Positions 8,067 through 15,779 of a stretch of DNA of 64,000 bases are shown here, one piece after another. The position numbers and the translations under genes were made by a program. The stretch is from an uncultured Acidimicrobiales bacterium. GTDB lineage: Bacteria > Actinomycetota > Acidimicrobiia > Acidimicrobiales > SZUA-35. Positions within the stretch are counted from its first letter, which is position 1. The number at the start of each line of letters is the position of its first letter. Where the stretch lies: contig CALKZY010000013.1 of assembly GCA_938002965.1 (NCBI GenBank), forward strand, positions 124,001-188,000, given 5' to 3'. Under the pieces are notes generated by a model. The model was not told the DNA's origin, did not search any database, and saw only the letters and a program-made list of their open reading frames with translations.

Positions 8067-10340
8067 CTACTGAGGCGCCTTGCCGTCCGGTGACAGAGCG
8101 TCGTCGCCTTCGAGACTCAAGTCATTCAAGGCCGTGTCGATGGCGTCGAGATCGATGCTCAGGGCATCAAGATCGGACATCGTAGGCAGCGGGTCCATGC
8201 TCGGGAGCGGCAACTCGTCTTGCACCACGCCGACGGCGGGCTCTGAACCCGCATCGTCAGATGCTGAACCGGTCGGCGTCAGTTCCGTCCCATCCAAGGC
8301 GTTCTCTAGGCGTGTCAGTTGGGCGGCCAAACCGGTTAGGTCCAGTCTTGGCCGCTCTGAACCTGCTTCGCCATCAGGCCTGACTCCAACCCCGACTCCG
8401 ACCGCGAGATCAGGAGTGGGATCATCCGAACCTGTCGGCACGACATGCGTTTCAAGTTGGACCTCAGCTGGTCCGCTTTCCGAGGTCGGCTCGGTCCGGT
8501 CCAATACACCAGTCTCGACGTCCGGTTCCCCGCTCGGCTCGGCGACATCATCATCGGATTCGACCCCAGAATCTGACTCGACAACCTCATCATTATCGGG
8601 GGCTTCGTCGAGCCCAACCGCCGGAACCTGATCGACACCCTCAATGGAACCCGCAACGCCAACAGCGTCCAACGACACCACATCAGCATCAGCATCGAGA
8701 TCGACACCGCCATCGCCATCGCCATCGCCACTGGAATCGCCACTGGAATCGTCACCGATCCCCTCTACTGAGAAATCTGTGAGCACCATCGGCTCGACCG
8801 ACTCGGCCGACATCTCAGAACCGGCCTCAGCGACAGCATCGGTGAGGGATTCGCCTACAAAGGCAGACTCGACCTCCGCCTCCGAGAGAGGCTCAAGGAG
8901 AACCTCCGGATCGGTAGCAGACACCACCGACTCCGCAGCCTCATCGGACCGCTCAGCATCGACAGGAGGCCGCCCATCAACATCGACACTGTCGACGCCA
9001 TCAACACCGACAGTCCCAGCTGACTCGACAACCTCATCAGGTTCGGACGGTTCGTCGAGCCCAACCGCCTGAACCTGACCGACACCCTCAATGGAACCCG
9101 CAACGCCAACAGCGTCCAACGACACCACATCAACATCAACATCAACATCAACATCGGCATCGGCATCGGCACTGGAATCGTCACCGATCCCCTCTACTGA
9201 GAAATCTGTGGACGCCATCGGCTCAGCGTCGGTGGGGGATTCGCCTACAAAGGCAGACCCGACCTCAGCCTCAGAGAGCGACTCAACAAGCACCCCCGGA
9301 TCGGCAGCAGACACCACCGACTCCGCAGCCTCATCGGACCGCTCAGCATCGACAGGAGGCCGCCCATCAACATCGACACTGTCGACGCCATCAACACCGA
9401 CAGTCCCAGCTGACTCGACAACCTCATCAGGCTCGGCTACCTCATAAGGCTCGGACGGTTCGTCGAGCCCAACCGCCGGAACCTGACCGACACCCTCAAT
9501 GGAACCCGCAACGCCAACAGCGTCCAACGACACCACATCAACATCAACATCGAGGTCGACATCAACATCGACGCTGGAATCCTCGCCGATCCCCTCTACT
9601 GAGAAATCTGTGAGCACGATCGGCTCGACCGACTCGTCCGACATCTCAGAACCGGCCTCAGCGACAGCGTTGTAGCCGGCCGACTCAGCAATCGGATCTT
9701 CTACGCCAGAGCGCCACCCCAAGTCGGTGTCAACCGACACATCTCGCTCAACCTCACCCTGAACATCAACGTCAGGCTGCAGCTCAGACTCGTTCTCGCG
9801 ATCGGCCGCTCCAATCGCAGCTGACGGACCGACGGGTGCAACCGTCTCCACCACACCGTCCGACACTTCAAGATCAAGATCAAGATCAAGATCAGAGTCA
9901 GAGTCAGAGTCAGAGTCGATCTCGGGCTCGACAGCCTCTCCAGACCCAACACGTTCCTCGCCAAGCTCGACTCCGGGGTCCGGTTCATTCGTATCGACGC
10001 GATCCACATTGAAGCGGCGCACCTTGGCATGATCCCCATCCAAACGGCCCACATCGACGTTCTCAATCGAATCGTCGAGACTACTTTCCTCAGCGGGCCG
10101 ATCCTCAGGCACCACCACCTCAGGCACCACCACCTCAGGCACAACCACCTCAGGCACAACGACCTCAGGCAAGCCGTCTGAATGCTCTGCCCCGGACACA
10201 GCCTCGGGCTGGGCGTCCGGCTCTATCTGCCCATCGGGCTCGACGGTCGGGGTCGGCTTGTTATCTGATGACTTGCGAGCCGACCATCGCGATCGGGCAG
10301 CCTTGATTCGATCCACTATCCGGGTCACGAAGCGAAACAC
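8067..10340 (-). CDS. giant acidic repeat protein (Asp/Ser/Val/Glu-rich)
   Basis: 757 residues, almost entirely low complexity. The basic amphipathic start (MFRFVTRIVDRIKAARSRW) is followed by four PEVVV repeats, alternating Asp runs (DSDSDSDLDLDLDLE and similar) and three large near-identical blocks containing TDFSVEGIGxDSS, VSLDAVGVAGSIEGV and VDVDGRPPVDAERSDEAAES. There is no signal peptide and no clear membrane helix. The C-terminus (about residues 670-757) is more complex and contains LTRLENALDGTELTP and ALSIDLDAIDTALNDLSLEGDD. The strong negative charge suggests a disordered, possibly Ca2+- or DNA-binding-protein-interacting scaffold, but no function is known. Divergent from the hydrolase gene at 10425. 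Confidence 0.7.
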   Translation of the reverse strand: MFRFVTRIVDRIKAARSRWSARKSSDNKPTPTVEPDGQIEPDAQPEAVSGAEHSDGLPEVVVPEVVVPEVVVPEVVVPEDRPAEESSLDDSIENVDVGRLDGDHAKVRRFNVDRVDTNEPDPGVELGEERVGSGEAVEPEIDSDSDSDSDLDLDLDLEVSDGVVETVAPVGPSAAIGAADRENESELQPDVDVQGEVERDVSVDTDLGWRSGVEDPIAESAGYNAVAEAGSEMSDESVEPIVLTDFSVEGIGEDSSVDVDVDLDVDVDVVSLDAVGVAGSIEGVGQVPAVGLDEPSEPYEVAEPDEVVESAGTVGVDGVDSVDVDGRPPVDAERSDEAAESVVSAADPGVLVESLSEAEVGSAFVGESPTDAEPMASTDFSVEGIGDDSSADADADVDVDVDVDVVSLDAVGVAGSIEGVGQVQAVGLDEPSEPDEVVESAGTVGVDGVDSVDVDGRPPVDAERSDEAAESVVSATDPEVLLEPLSEAEVESAFVGESLTDAVAEAGSEMSAESVEPMVLTDFSVEGIGDDSSGDSSGDGDGDGGVDLDADADVVSLDAVGVAGSIEGVDQVPAVGLDEAPDNDEVVESDSGVESDDDVAEPSGEPDVETGVLDRTEPTSESGPAEVQLETHVVPTGSDDPTPDLAVGVGVGVRPDGEAGSERPRLDLTGLAAQLTRLENALDGTELTPTGSASDDAGSEPAVGVVQDELPLPSMDPLPTMSDLDALSIDLDAIDTALNDLSLEGDDALSPDGKAPQ
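8641..9668. repeat. in-frame tandem long repeats inside the acidic protein gene
   Basis: Three copies of a unit that starts TCAATGGAACCCGCAACGCC begin at 8641, 9088 and 9496. The spacings are 447 and 408 bp, both multiples of three, and the third copy is partial. The DNA is almost identical between copies except for the variable-length AT(C/G)-rich runs that encode Asp/Val repeats, where copies differ by whole codons. This is the mark of recent duplication with unequal crossing over or slippage that preserves frame. Confidence 0.85.
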
Positions 10341-10424
10341 TCGACCATGGTGGCAGCAAGTGTCGTTGTTTCAACCAACAGGGGCTGCACTACGCTCGGG
10401 GCCAGTTCAAGGGAGTGAACCAAA

Positions 10425-11426
10425 ATGAGCGAGCCAACCAGCATGCGATACCGGGATGAAGCCATCGGACTGTCAAGCCCCGATGGGGTCACCATCGTCG
10501 GGGTCAATCTCGAAATCCCGTCGGCTGACCCCATTAACTTCCACCAAGCCATCACCGATCCGGAGTCCTGCCCAAAGACCACCATCGACGGAAAGCTGTT
10601 TATGCAACCCGTCGAGCAGACAGGCGATGCCCCCCAACCCTTGGTCATCGTGGTTCCCGGCAGCCTCGGTGTCGGGCCCAACCACAGCGCCCATGCGACC
10701 ACATTGGTGGGCGACGGCCATAACGTCTTCGTGCTCGACCCGTTCGGGGCGCGTGCCGTGACGTCCACCGTGGCCAATCAAACTCACTACAGCTTCGCCG
10801 CCAGCGGCTTCGACGTGTTGGCCGCGTGGAAGGTGCTCGCCGCCGACGACCGGATCGACAGTCGACGTGTCAATGCCCAAGGGCACAGCCGCGGTGGATC
10901 GGCTGTTCTGACCGCAGCCATGCGTCGCTTCGCCGACCCCATCGTCGGGCCAGGTAATGGCCTGGCCGGGATCTACGCCGTCTACCCATGGTGCGGCTAC
11001 ATGTTTCGTGACCCGTCGGTTGGGTCGACCGTGGTGCGATCAATCGTGGGCGACCTCGACGATTGGTTGTCCCCGCAACAGGTTCAGGGCCAGATTCACG
11101 CTATTGCCGCCACTGGCGCCCAGGCCACAGTCCGCGTTGTGCCCGGAGCATGTCACAGTTTCGATCGCCTACAGAATCGGGAAGTGCTCGAAGATGCTTC
11201 AGTGGCTCCCGGAGCACCCGCCACCTTCATCGAGGACGACGGGTCAATGGCCTGCCCGTACTTCGAGCAACCATCGGCCGATCTAACCGATCGAGACGTC
11301 TTTGTCGCCGCCATTAAGGCCGGCCACGGAAAGAAGGGGGCCACCATCGGTTCGGTTGAGGGTCAACCCAAGCTGTTCGTCGAGGACATGTTGGCCTTCC
11401 ACCGTCGCCTACTGGGTACGAATTGA
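10425..11426 (+). CDS. alpha/beta hydrolase of dienelactone-hydrolase type
   Basis: 333 residues. Core signs are LVIVVPGSLGVGPNHSAHA (oxyanion strand), VFVLDPFGAR, nucleophile elbow GHSRGGS (Ser at about residue 154), and a late His in PGACHSFDR. The N-terminal 65 residues (SSPDGVTIVGVNLEIPSADP) form an extra beta segment seen in large dienelactone-hydrolase-type proteins. Substrate unknown. A good ribosome site (AAGGGAG) lies 9 nt before the ATG. It precedes the M24-family gene by 31 bp, so the two and the racemase-like gene probably share a transcript. Confidence 0.8.
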   Translation: MSEPTSMRYRDEAIGLSSPDGVTIVGVNLEIPSADPINFHQAITDPESCPKTTIDGKLFMQPVEQTGDAPQPLVIVVPGSLGVGPNHSAHATTLVGDGHNVFVLDPFGARAVTSTVANQTHYSFAASGFDVLAAWKVLAADDRIDSRRVNAQGHSRGGSAVLTAAMRRFADPIVGPGNGLAGIYAVYPWCGYMFRDPSVGSTVVRSIVGDLDDWLSPQQVQGQIHAIAATGAQATVRVVPGACHSFDRLQNREVLEDASVAPGAPATFIEDDGSMACPYFEQPSADLTDRDVFVAAIKAGHGKKGATIGSVEGQPKLFVEDMLAFHRRLLGTN

Positions 11427-11457
11427 GAAGGCTGATCGTGCGGTAACGTCGAGAGCC

Positions 11458-12609
11458 ATGCCGGTCCACTTCACCGAAACAGAAATGACAGAGCGGACGC
11501 AACGGGCGTCAAGCGCTGTGAGCGATGCAGGTCTGGACGCTCTGCTTGTCTTCAAACAGGAGTCGATGTATTGGCTCAGCGGGTACGACACGTTCGGATA
11601 CGCCATGTTCCAGTGTCTGGTACTCACCGCTGACGGTCGACAAACCCTTCTCACCCGCATGCCCGATCGGGGAACGGCGAGATACACCTCCAACCTTGAC
11701 GACGTCCGCATCTGGACCGATGTCGAAGGTGTCGACCCGGCCCAGGATCTGTTGATCATCTTGGATGACCTCGGCCTCAAGGGTGCTCGACTGGGCATCG
11801 AGCTAGATAGCTACGGGCTGAAGGCTTCCAACTGGATACTGTTGCAGGCAGCGTTGGACGGCTTCTGCACCTGGACTGATGCCTCCACTGTTATCCAGGA
11901 GCTGCGCCGCACCAAGAGCCCGGCCGAGCTGACCTACATCCGCCAGGCGGCGACACTGGCCGACGACGCCTGGGACGCCGCTGTCAACCGGGCCGCAGCC
12001 GGTGTGTCTGAAGCAGACGTTCTGGCCGACATGCAAGATGTCATGCTGCGGGCCGGAGGTGACTACGCCGGCAACGAACTGATCATCGGTTCGGGCCCGG
12101 CGGCGCTGATGGTTCGCTACACCTCGGGCCGCCGCATACTGTCAGCGCAGGACCAGCTGACGCTGGAGTGGTGTGGCGTGCAGCGGCGCTACCACGCCGC
12201 CATGATGCGCACCCTCTTGATCGGCGAACCGTCGAAGGAACATCAGGCCATGCACGCCGCCAGCCGGGCCGCGCTGGAAGCCTGCGAGTCGGTGATTCGA
12301 CCGGGAGCAACGCTGGGTGAAGTATTCGACGTGCACGCAGCCGTCTTGGACGAAGCAGGTTTCCAGCGGCATCGTATGAACGCTTGTGGATACGGCATGG
12401 GCGCCGTTTACGCTCCCATTTGGGTCGACTGGCCAATGCTGTACCACGGGAACCCCCTGACGTTTGGCGTCAACCAGGTGTACTTTCTCCACATGATTCT
12501 GCTCAACCTCGACGACGGCGTGGCCATGACTCTCGGCCATTCGGTGGAAGTCACCGACGACGGCTGTCAACGCCTTAGCCGCTCCCCACTGGACCTTGTA
12601 ACAAGATAG
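11458..12609 (+). CDS. M24-family (creatinase/prolidase-like) hydrolase with altered metal site
   Basis: 383 residues with the two-domain creatinase/aminopeptidase-P layout: N-terminal domain (GLDALLVFKQESMYWLSGYD) and a pita-bread domain from about residue 150 (ELRRTKSPAELTYIRQA). The usual five metal ligands are mostly changed: the first Asp is Glu (LTLEWCGV), the second lies in a segment reading HAAMMRTL, and the late region reads CGYGMGAVYAP and YFLHMILLN. That fits a metal-independent creatinase or ectoine-hydrolase-like amidase more than a peptidase. I start at ATG 11458 because the frame upstream overlaps the previous gene. It is followed by an Asp/Glu-racemase-superfamily gene, a combination known from ectoine utilisation (EutD/EutA), so ectoine or another amide is a candidate substrate. 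Confidence 0.75.
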   Translation: MPVHFTETEMTERTQRASSAVSDAGLDALLVFKQESMYWLSGYDTFGYAMFQCLVLTADGRQTLLTRMPDRGTARYTSNLDDVRIWTDVEGVDPAQDLLIILDDLGLKGARLGIELDSYGLKASNWILLQAALDGFCTWTDASTVIQELRRTKSPAELTYIRQAATLADDAWDAAVNRAAAGVSEADVLADMQDVMLRAGGDYAGNELIIGSGPAALMVRYTSGRRILSAQDQLTLEWCGVQRRYHAAMMRTLLIGEPSKEHQAMHAASRAALEACESVIRPGATLGEVFDVHAAVLDEAGFQRHRMNACGYGMGAVYAPIWVDWPMLYHGNPLTFGVNQVYFLHMILLNLDDGVAMTLGHSVEVTDDGCQRLSRSPLDLVTR

Positions 12610-12644
12610 GCGTAAGAAGATAGGCGCAACGAGATAGGCGTGAT
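12603..12644 (+). repeat. 14-bp tandem repeat, three copies
   Basis: AAGATAGGCGTAAG, AAGATAGGCGCAAC and GAGATAGGCGTGAT follow one another directly. The first copy contains the TAG stop of the M24-family gene. The array fills most of the 52-bp gap before the racemase-like gene. It may reflect slippage, or form a spaced ribosome-entry or protein-binding region. Each copy carries another TAG. Confidence 0.7.
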
Positions 12645-12661
12645 GAAGTGAAAGCAACAAG

Positions 12662-13402
12662 ATGAAACCAGGCATCAAATTTGACGACGGACGATTCGAT
12701 CGGGCGAAGCTGGGCTTCGTCCTGCTGTCAAGCGAGCAGACGGTCGAAAGTGACATGATGCGCTGGGCCCCTGAGGGCGTAGGCGTGCACTTCACCCGGG
12801 CACTCAACCCCGATCAGATCACCGTAGAAACTCTCGGCGCCATGGCCGACTCGCTGGCACCGGCCGCCGCGGTACTTGCCCCCAACGCCGACCTCGATGT
12901 CATCTGCTACGCCTGCACAAGCGGAAGCGTGGTCATGGGCGAAGACTTGGTATGCCGGCAACTTCAAGCCGGCAATCCAACGGCCAAGGCGACCACGTTG
13001 GTCAGCGGCGTGTTCGCTGCCCTGGATGCGCTTGGAACCAAACGAGTGGTGGTCGGGACCCCGTATTTGGATGACATCAACCGTATTGAGGCCGACTATA
13101 TGATCGCCAAGGGTTACGACGTCGTAGACCTCCAAGGCCTAAACATCACTAACGACTCCGACATGGTGCGGGTGACCCCCGACTACATCCGGGACTTCGC
13201 TATCAGCTTGGACCGACCGGAGGCCGAGGCGATCTTCATCAGCTGTGGGGCGCTACGGACAATCGACGTAGTGGAACAAATCGAAGCGGCAACCGGCAAG
13301 CCCTGCGTCACCAGCAACCAGGCCATGTTGTGGCATTGTCTTCGCCTGGCCGGTATCGATGATCGGTTTGACGGGCTCGGGCGACTGGCCCGTGAGCACT
13401 AG
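12662..13402 (+). CDS. maleate isomerase/arylmalonate decarboxylase-like enzyme (Asp/Glu racemase superfamily)
   Basis: 246 residues. Both superfamily cysteines are present: CYACTSGSVVMG (about residue 82) and IFISCGALRTIDVV (about residue 194). The body includes VVVGTPYLDDINRIEADYM and the typical C-terminal PCVTSNQAMLWHCLRLAGI. Enzymes of this group isomerise maleate, decarboxylate arylmalonates or racemise Asp/Glu. The ectoine-cluster protein EutA belongs here too. Its position right behind an M24 creatinase-like gene supports a shared catabolic role. The exact reaction cannot be told from sequence. Confidence 0.82.
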   Translation: MKPGIKFDDGRFDRAKLGFVLLSSEQTVESDMMRWAPEGVGVHFTRALNPDQITVETLGAMADSLAPAAAVLAPNADLDVICYACTSGSVVMGEDLVCRQLQAGNPTAKATTLVSGVFAALDALGTKRVVVGTPYLDDINRIEADYMIAKGYDVVDLQGLNITNDSDMVRVTPDYIRDFAISLDRPEAEAIFISCGALRTIDVVEQIEAATGKPCVTSNQAMLWHCLRLAGIDDRFDGLGRLAREH

Positions 13403-13421
13403 GCGGCCGACACCCCAGGTA

Positions 13422-14120
13422 TCAGGGTGACTCGTCGCTGGTAGCGGCAGGAGACGCACCTTCGTCGTCAAGGTCAATGTGGTTCACCGGTTCGGCCGAA
13501 GCGCGAACCACACCAAGCAGGTTGGCGGCGATTCGATGCATAAACCGGTAGTAGATGGCGAGGCCGACAACATCACGGGCCGGTTCGTCCGACATCACGT
13601 AGCTGTCCATGCGGGCCTGGCAAACGGCGATCACCATGTCAACCTCATCCCGGTATTGCCGAACGGCATCGGGCCCAGGGTCGCTGGTTGTCATTAGCTC
13701 GGCCGCTCGTGAGAACAGCACGGAGACTGCTTCTCGTTCGCTCATGAGCGTTTCGGCATCAGGTGCGGCCGTCAGAGCAACACCTGACTCGTTCAGTTCG
13801 AGAATGTCCTTGGCGAAGTCGCCAACCCGCTCGATCTTCTTAAGCAGCAGCGTCAGACCGAGCACGGTCTCGATGTCGGAACCGCCTCGGGCTGAAATGT
13901 GTCGCATGAGATCGCTGCGAAGGCGTTGCTCAGTGCGGTTGATCCGGCGATCGGTTTCCCGAATTTCGCGGGCTGTAGCTTCGGCGTCGGCATCGGTCAA
14001 CAGAGCATGTGTGGCCAGGTTGAACGAATGGTGGGCTAGTCCGAGCATTTCAATGGACTGCGAGACAACGTGTTCGAAGTCGCCGTGCTCAGAACTGCCC
14101 CTAATTATCGACAGACTCAT
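13422..14120 (-). CDS. PhoU-like regulatory protein
   Basis: 232 residues, all-helical, starting MSLSIIRGSSEHGDFEH. Two PhoU-type three-helix repeats are visible, one around LGLAHHSFNLATHALL to RTEQRLRSDLMRHI and another around AVSVLFSRAAELMTT to YYRFMHRIAANLLGVV, the latter with the helix end MHRIAAN. The middle carries LTLLLKKIERVGDFAKDILEL, close to the E/DxxxD metal-cluster helices of PhoU. No phosphate transporter genes lie nearby, so it may act in phosphate signalling from a distance or with a Na/Pi cotransporter elsewhere. The ATG at 14120 is preferred over the longer frame. It is divergent from the gene at 14212. Confidence 0.78.
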   Translation of the reverse strand: MSLSIIRGSSEHGDFEHVVSQSIEMLGLAHHSFNLATHALLTDADAEATAREIRETDRRINRTEQRLRSDLMRHISARGGSDIETVLGLTLLLKKIERVGDFAKDILELNESGVALTAAPDAETLMSEREAVSVLFSRAAELMTTSDPGPDAVRQYRDEVDMVIAVCQARMDSYVMSDEPARDVVGLAIYYRFMHRIAANLLGVVRASAEPVNHIDLDDEGASPAATSDESP

Positions 14121-14211
14121 GGTGCTGCCCCCTAAGAAACCGATTCTACCTTGGCGCCCCGGCTGAACCATTAGAGCGAGCCTCTGGTAAAACAGTCCAG
14201 CGGAGGACCCC

Positions 14212-14949
14212 ATGACTCACCTACACGAAGAACAGCTCGATATCACGACGCCCGATGGCGACATGCCGACGTTCGTGGTCCACCCGGCCGATGCTGGCCC
14301 CTATCCGGTTGTGCTGTTTCAAATGGACGCACCCGGCATGCGAAGCGAAATTCACGACATGTGTCGCCGGGTGGCGGCCGAGGGCTACTACGTCATTTCG
14401 CCCATGCTTTACTACCGGTGGGTGCGCTCCTACAACCTGTTCGAAACTGGTGACCGAGACCGCATGTTTGAGCTGATGAACGGCTTGAGTAACGCTATGG
14501 CCTCGGCCGATGCTGCCGCTTGCTTCGATCATGCTGACAACGACGACGCGGCCGACGCCACCCAGTGCGGAACTGTCGGCTACTGCATGAGCGGTCCGTT
14601 TGCCATTGTCGTAGCTGCCGACCACGCCGAGCGGGTTCAGGCCGCTGCTTCCATTCACGGTGTGCGCTTGGCCGTCGATGCCGACGACTCGCCTCACCAC
14701 CGGCTTGGCGATGTCACCGGCGAGATCTACGTGGCCTGCGCCGAAACCGACGAGTACGCCCCGCCGGAGATGATCGAGAAGTTCACTGCCGCCATGACTG
14801 CTACCGGAACCGCTGGCCAGGTCGAGTGGTATCCGGGAACCGAACACGGCTTCGCCTTCGCCGAAAGACCACACTATGTGCCCGATGCCTCAGAACAGCA
14901 TTGGAGTCGGATCCTCGATCTGTTCAACCGACGACTGGTCCAGCAGTAG
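14212..14949 (+). CDS. dienelactone hydrolase family protein
   Basis: 245 residues. Catalytic triad of carboxymethylenebutenolidase type: Cys in VGYCMSGPFA (about residue 125), Asp in CAETDEYAPP and His in GTEHGFAF. The N-terminal PVVLFQMDAPGMRSEIHDM is also typical. The family opens dienelactones in aromatic-ring degradation, but many members act on other esters or lactones. A GGAGGA ribosome site precedes the ATG. The SDR gene starts 4 nt after its stop, followed by a TPP-dependent enzyme, so this is the first gene of a three-gene catabolic operon. Confidence 0.88.
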   Translation: MTHLHEEQLDITTPDGDMPTFVVHPADAGPYPVVLFQMDAPGMRSEIHDMCRRVAAEGYYVISPMLYYRWVRSYNLFETGDRDRMFELMNGLSNAMASADAAACFDHADNDDAADATQCGTVGYCMSGPFAIVVAADHAERVQAAASIHGVRLAVDADDSPHHRLGDVTGEIYVACAETDEYAPPEMIEKFTAAMTATGTAGQVEWYPGTEHGFAFAERPHYVPDASEQHWSRILDLFNRRLVQQ

Positions 14950-14953
14950 TTCG

Positions 14954-15739
14954 ATGTCAGTTCAACGCCTGTCGACCCTCAACCGGTCCGTGGAAGGTCG
15001 AGTCACCCTGATAACCGGAGCCGGGTCGGGAATGGGCCGAGCTACTGCCTATCTGTTCGCCGACGAAGGTGCCTACGTTGCTGTCACCGATGTCGATCAC
15101 ACCGCAGCTGAAGAGGTTGCCGGCGAGATTGTTCAAGCTGGGGCCACGGCCAGAGCTTGGGCGCTGGACGTTACCGACCCGAATCAGGTCAACGAAGTAG
15201 TGGAGGGCACCGTCGGGCACTTTGGGCGGCTAGATCATGTCATCAATAACGCCGGCCTGGCCCGATTCGCCGCCATTGACGACCCACACTATGAAGAGCA
15301 ATGGACGATAAGCCTCGACGTTTTATTGACCGCTCACACCAGAACGGTGCGAGCCGCTCTAGCCCATCTCCGGTCATCGGACGCCGCCCGCATCGTCAAC
15401 ATTTCATCCACTGAAGGATGGGGCGCCACGAAGTATGCCAGCCCATACACGGCGGCGAAACACGGTGTAATCGGACTGACCAAGTCGTTGGCCGTCGAGC
15501 TGGGTCGTGGCGGCATCACTGTGAACTGTGTCTGCCCCGGACCTATCGACACCGCCATGACGGCCGCGGTTTCCCAGGCGGACAAGGAAACGTTTGCCAA
15601 GCGTCGGACCGCCGTCGGCCGGTACGGCACAGCGGAGGAAGTGGCACACGCAGTCTTGAACTTTTGCCTACCGGCCTCCCAGTACATGACCGGTGCCGTA
15701 TTGCCGGTTGATGGTGGACTGCTGGTCAAGAACACTTGA
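14954..15739 (+). CDS. short-chain dehydrogenase/reductase
   Basis: 261 residues starting MSVQRLSTLNRSVEGRVTLI. Motifs are TGAGSGMGRA (cofactor), TDVDHTAAE (Asp after beta-2, suggesting NAD), NNAGLARFA, catalytic Ser in NISSTEGWG, YTAAK, and CPGPIDTAM. It lies 4 nt after the dienelactone-hydrolase-type gene. I reject the longer in-frame start at 14876 because it lies inside that gene. Substrate unknown. Confidence 0.88.
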   Translation: MSVQRLSTLNRSVEGRVTLITGAGSGMGRATAYLFADEGAYVAVTDVDHTAAEEVAGEIVQAGATARAWALDVTDPNQVNEVVEGTVGHFGRLDHVINNAGLARFAAIDDPHYEEQWTISLDVLLTAHTRTVRAALAHLRSSDAARIVNISSTEGWGATKYASPYTAAKHGVIGLTKSLAVELGRGGITVNCVCPGPIDTAMTAAVSQADKETFAKRRTAVGRYGTAEEVAHAVLNFCLPASQYMTGAVLPVDGGLLVKNT

Positions 15740-15779
15740 CCAGCCAATTGGAACGATTAAGAGAGCGAGCACTTCTCAC

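Noticed and set aside
8080-9447. Long plus-strand and alternative-frame ORFs rich in Ser/Thr/Pro over the acidic protein gene
   Set aside because: They are antisense or shifted readings of the same codon repeats, have no ribosome sites and mirror the repeat structure exactly.
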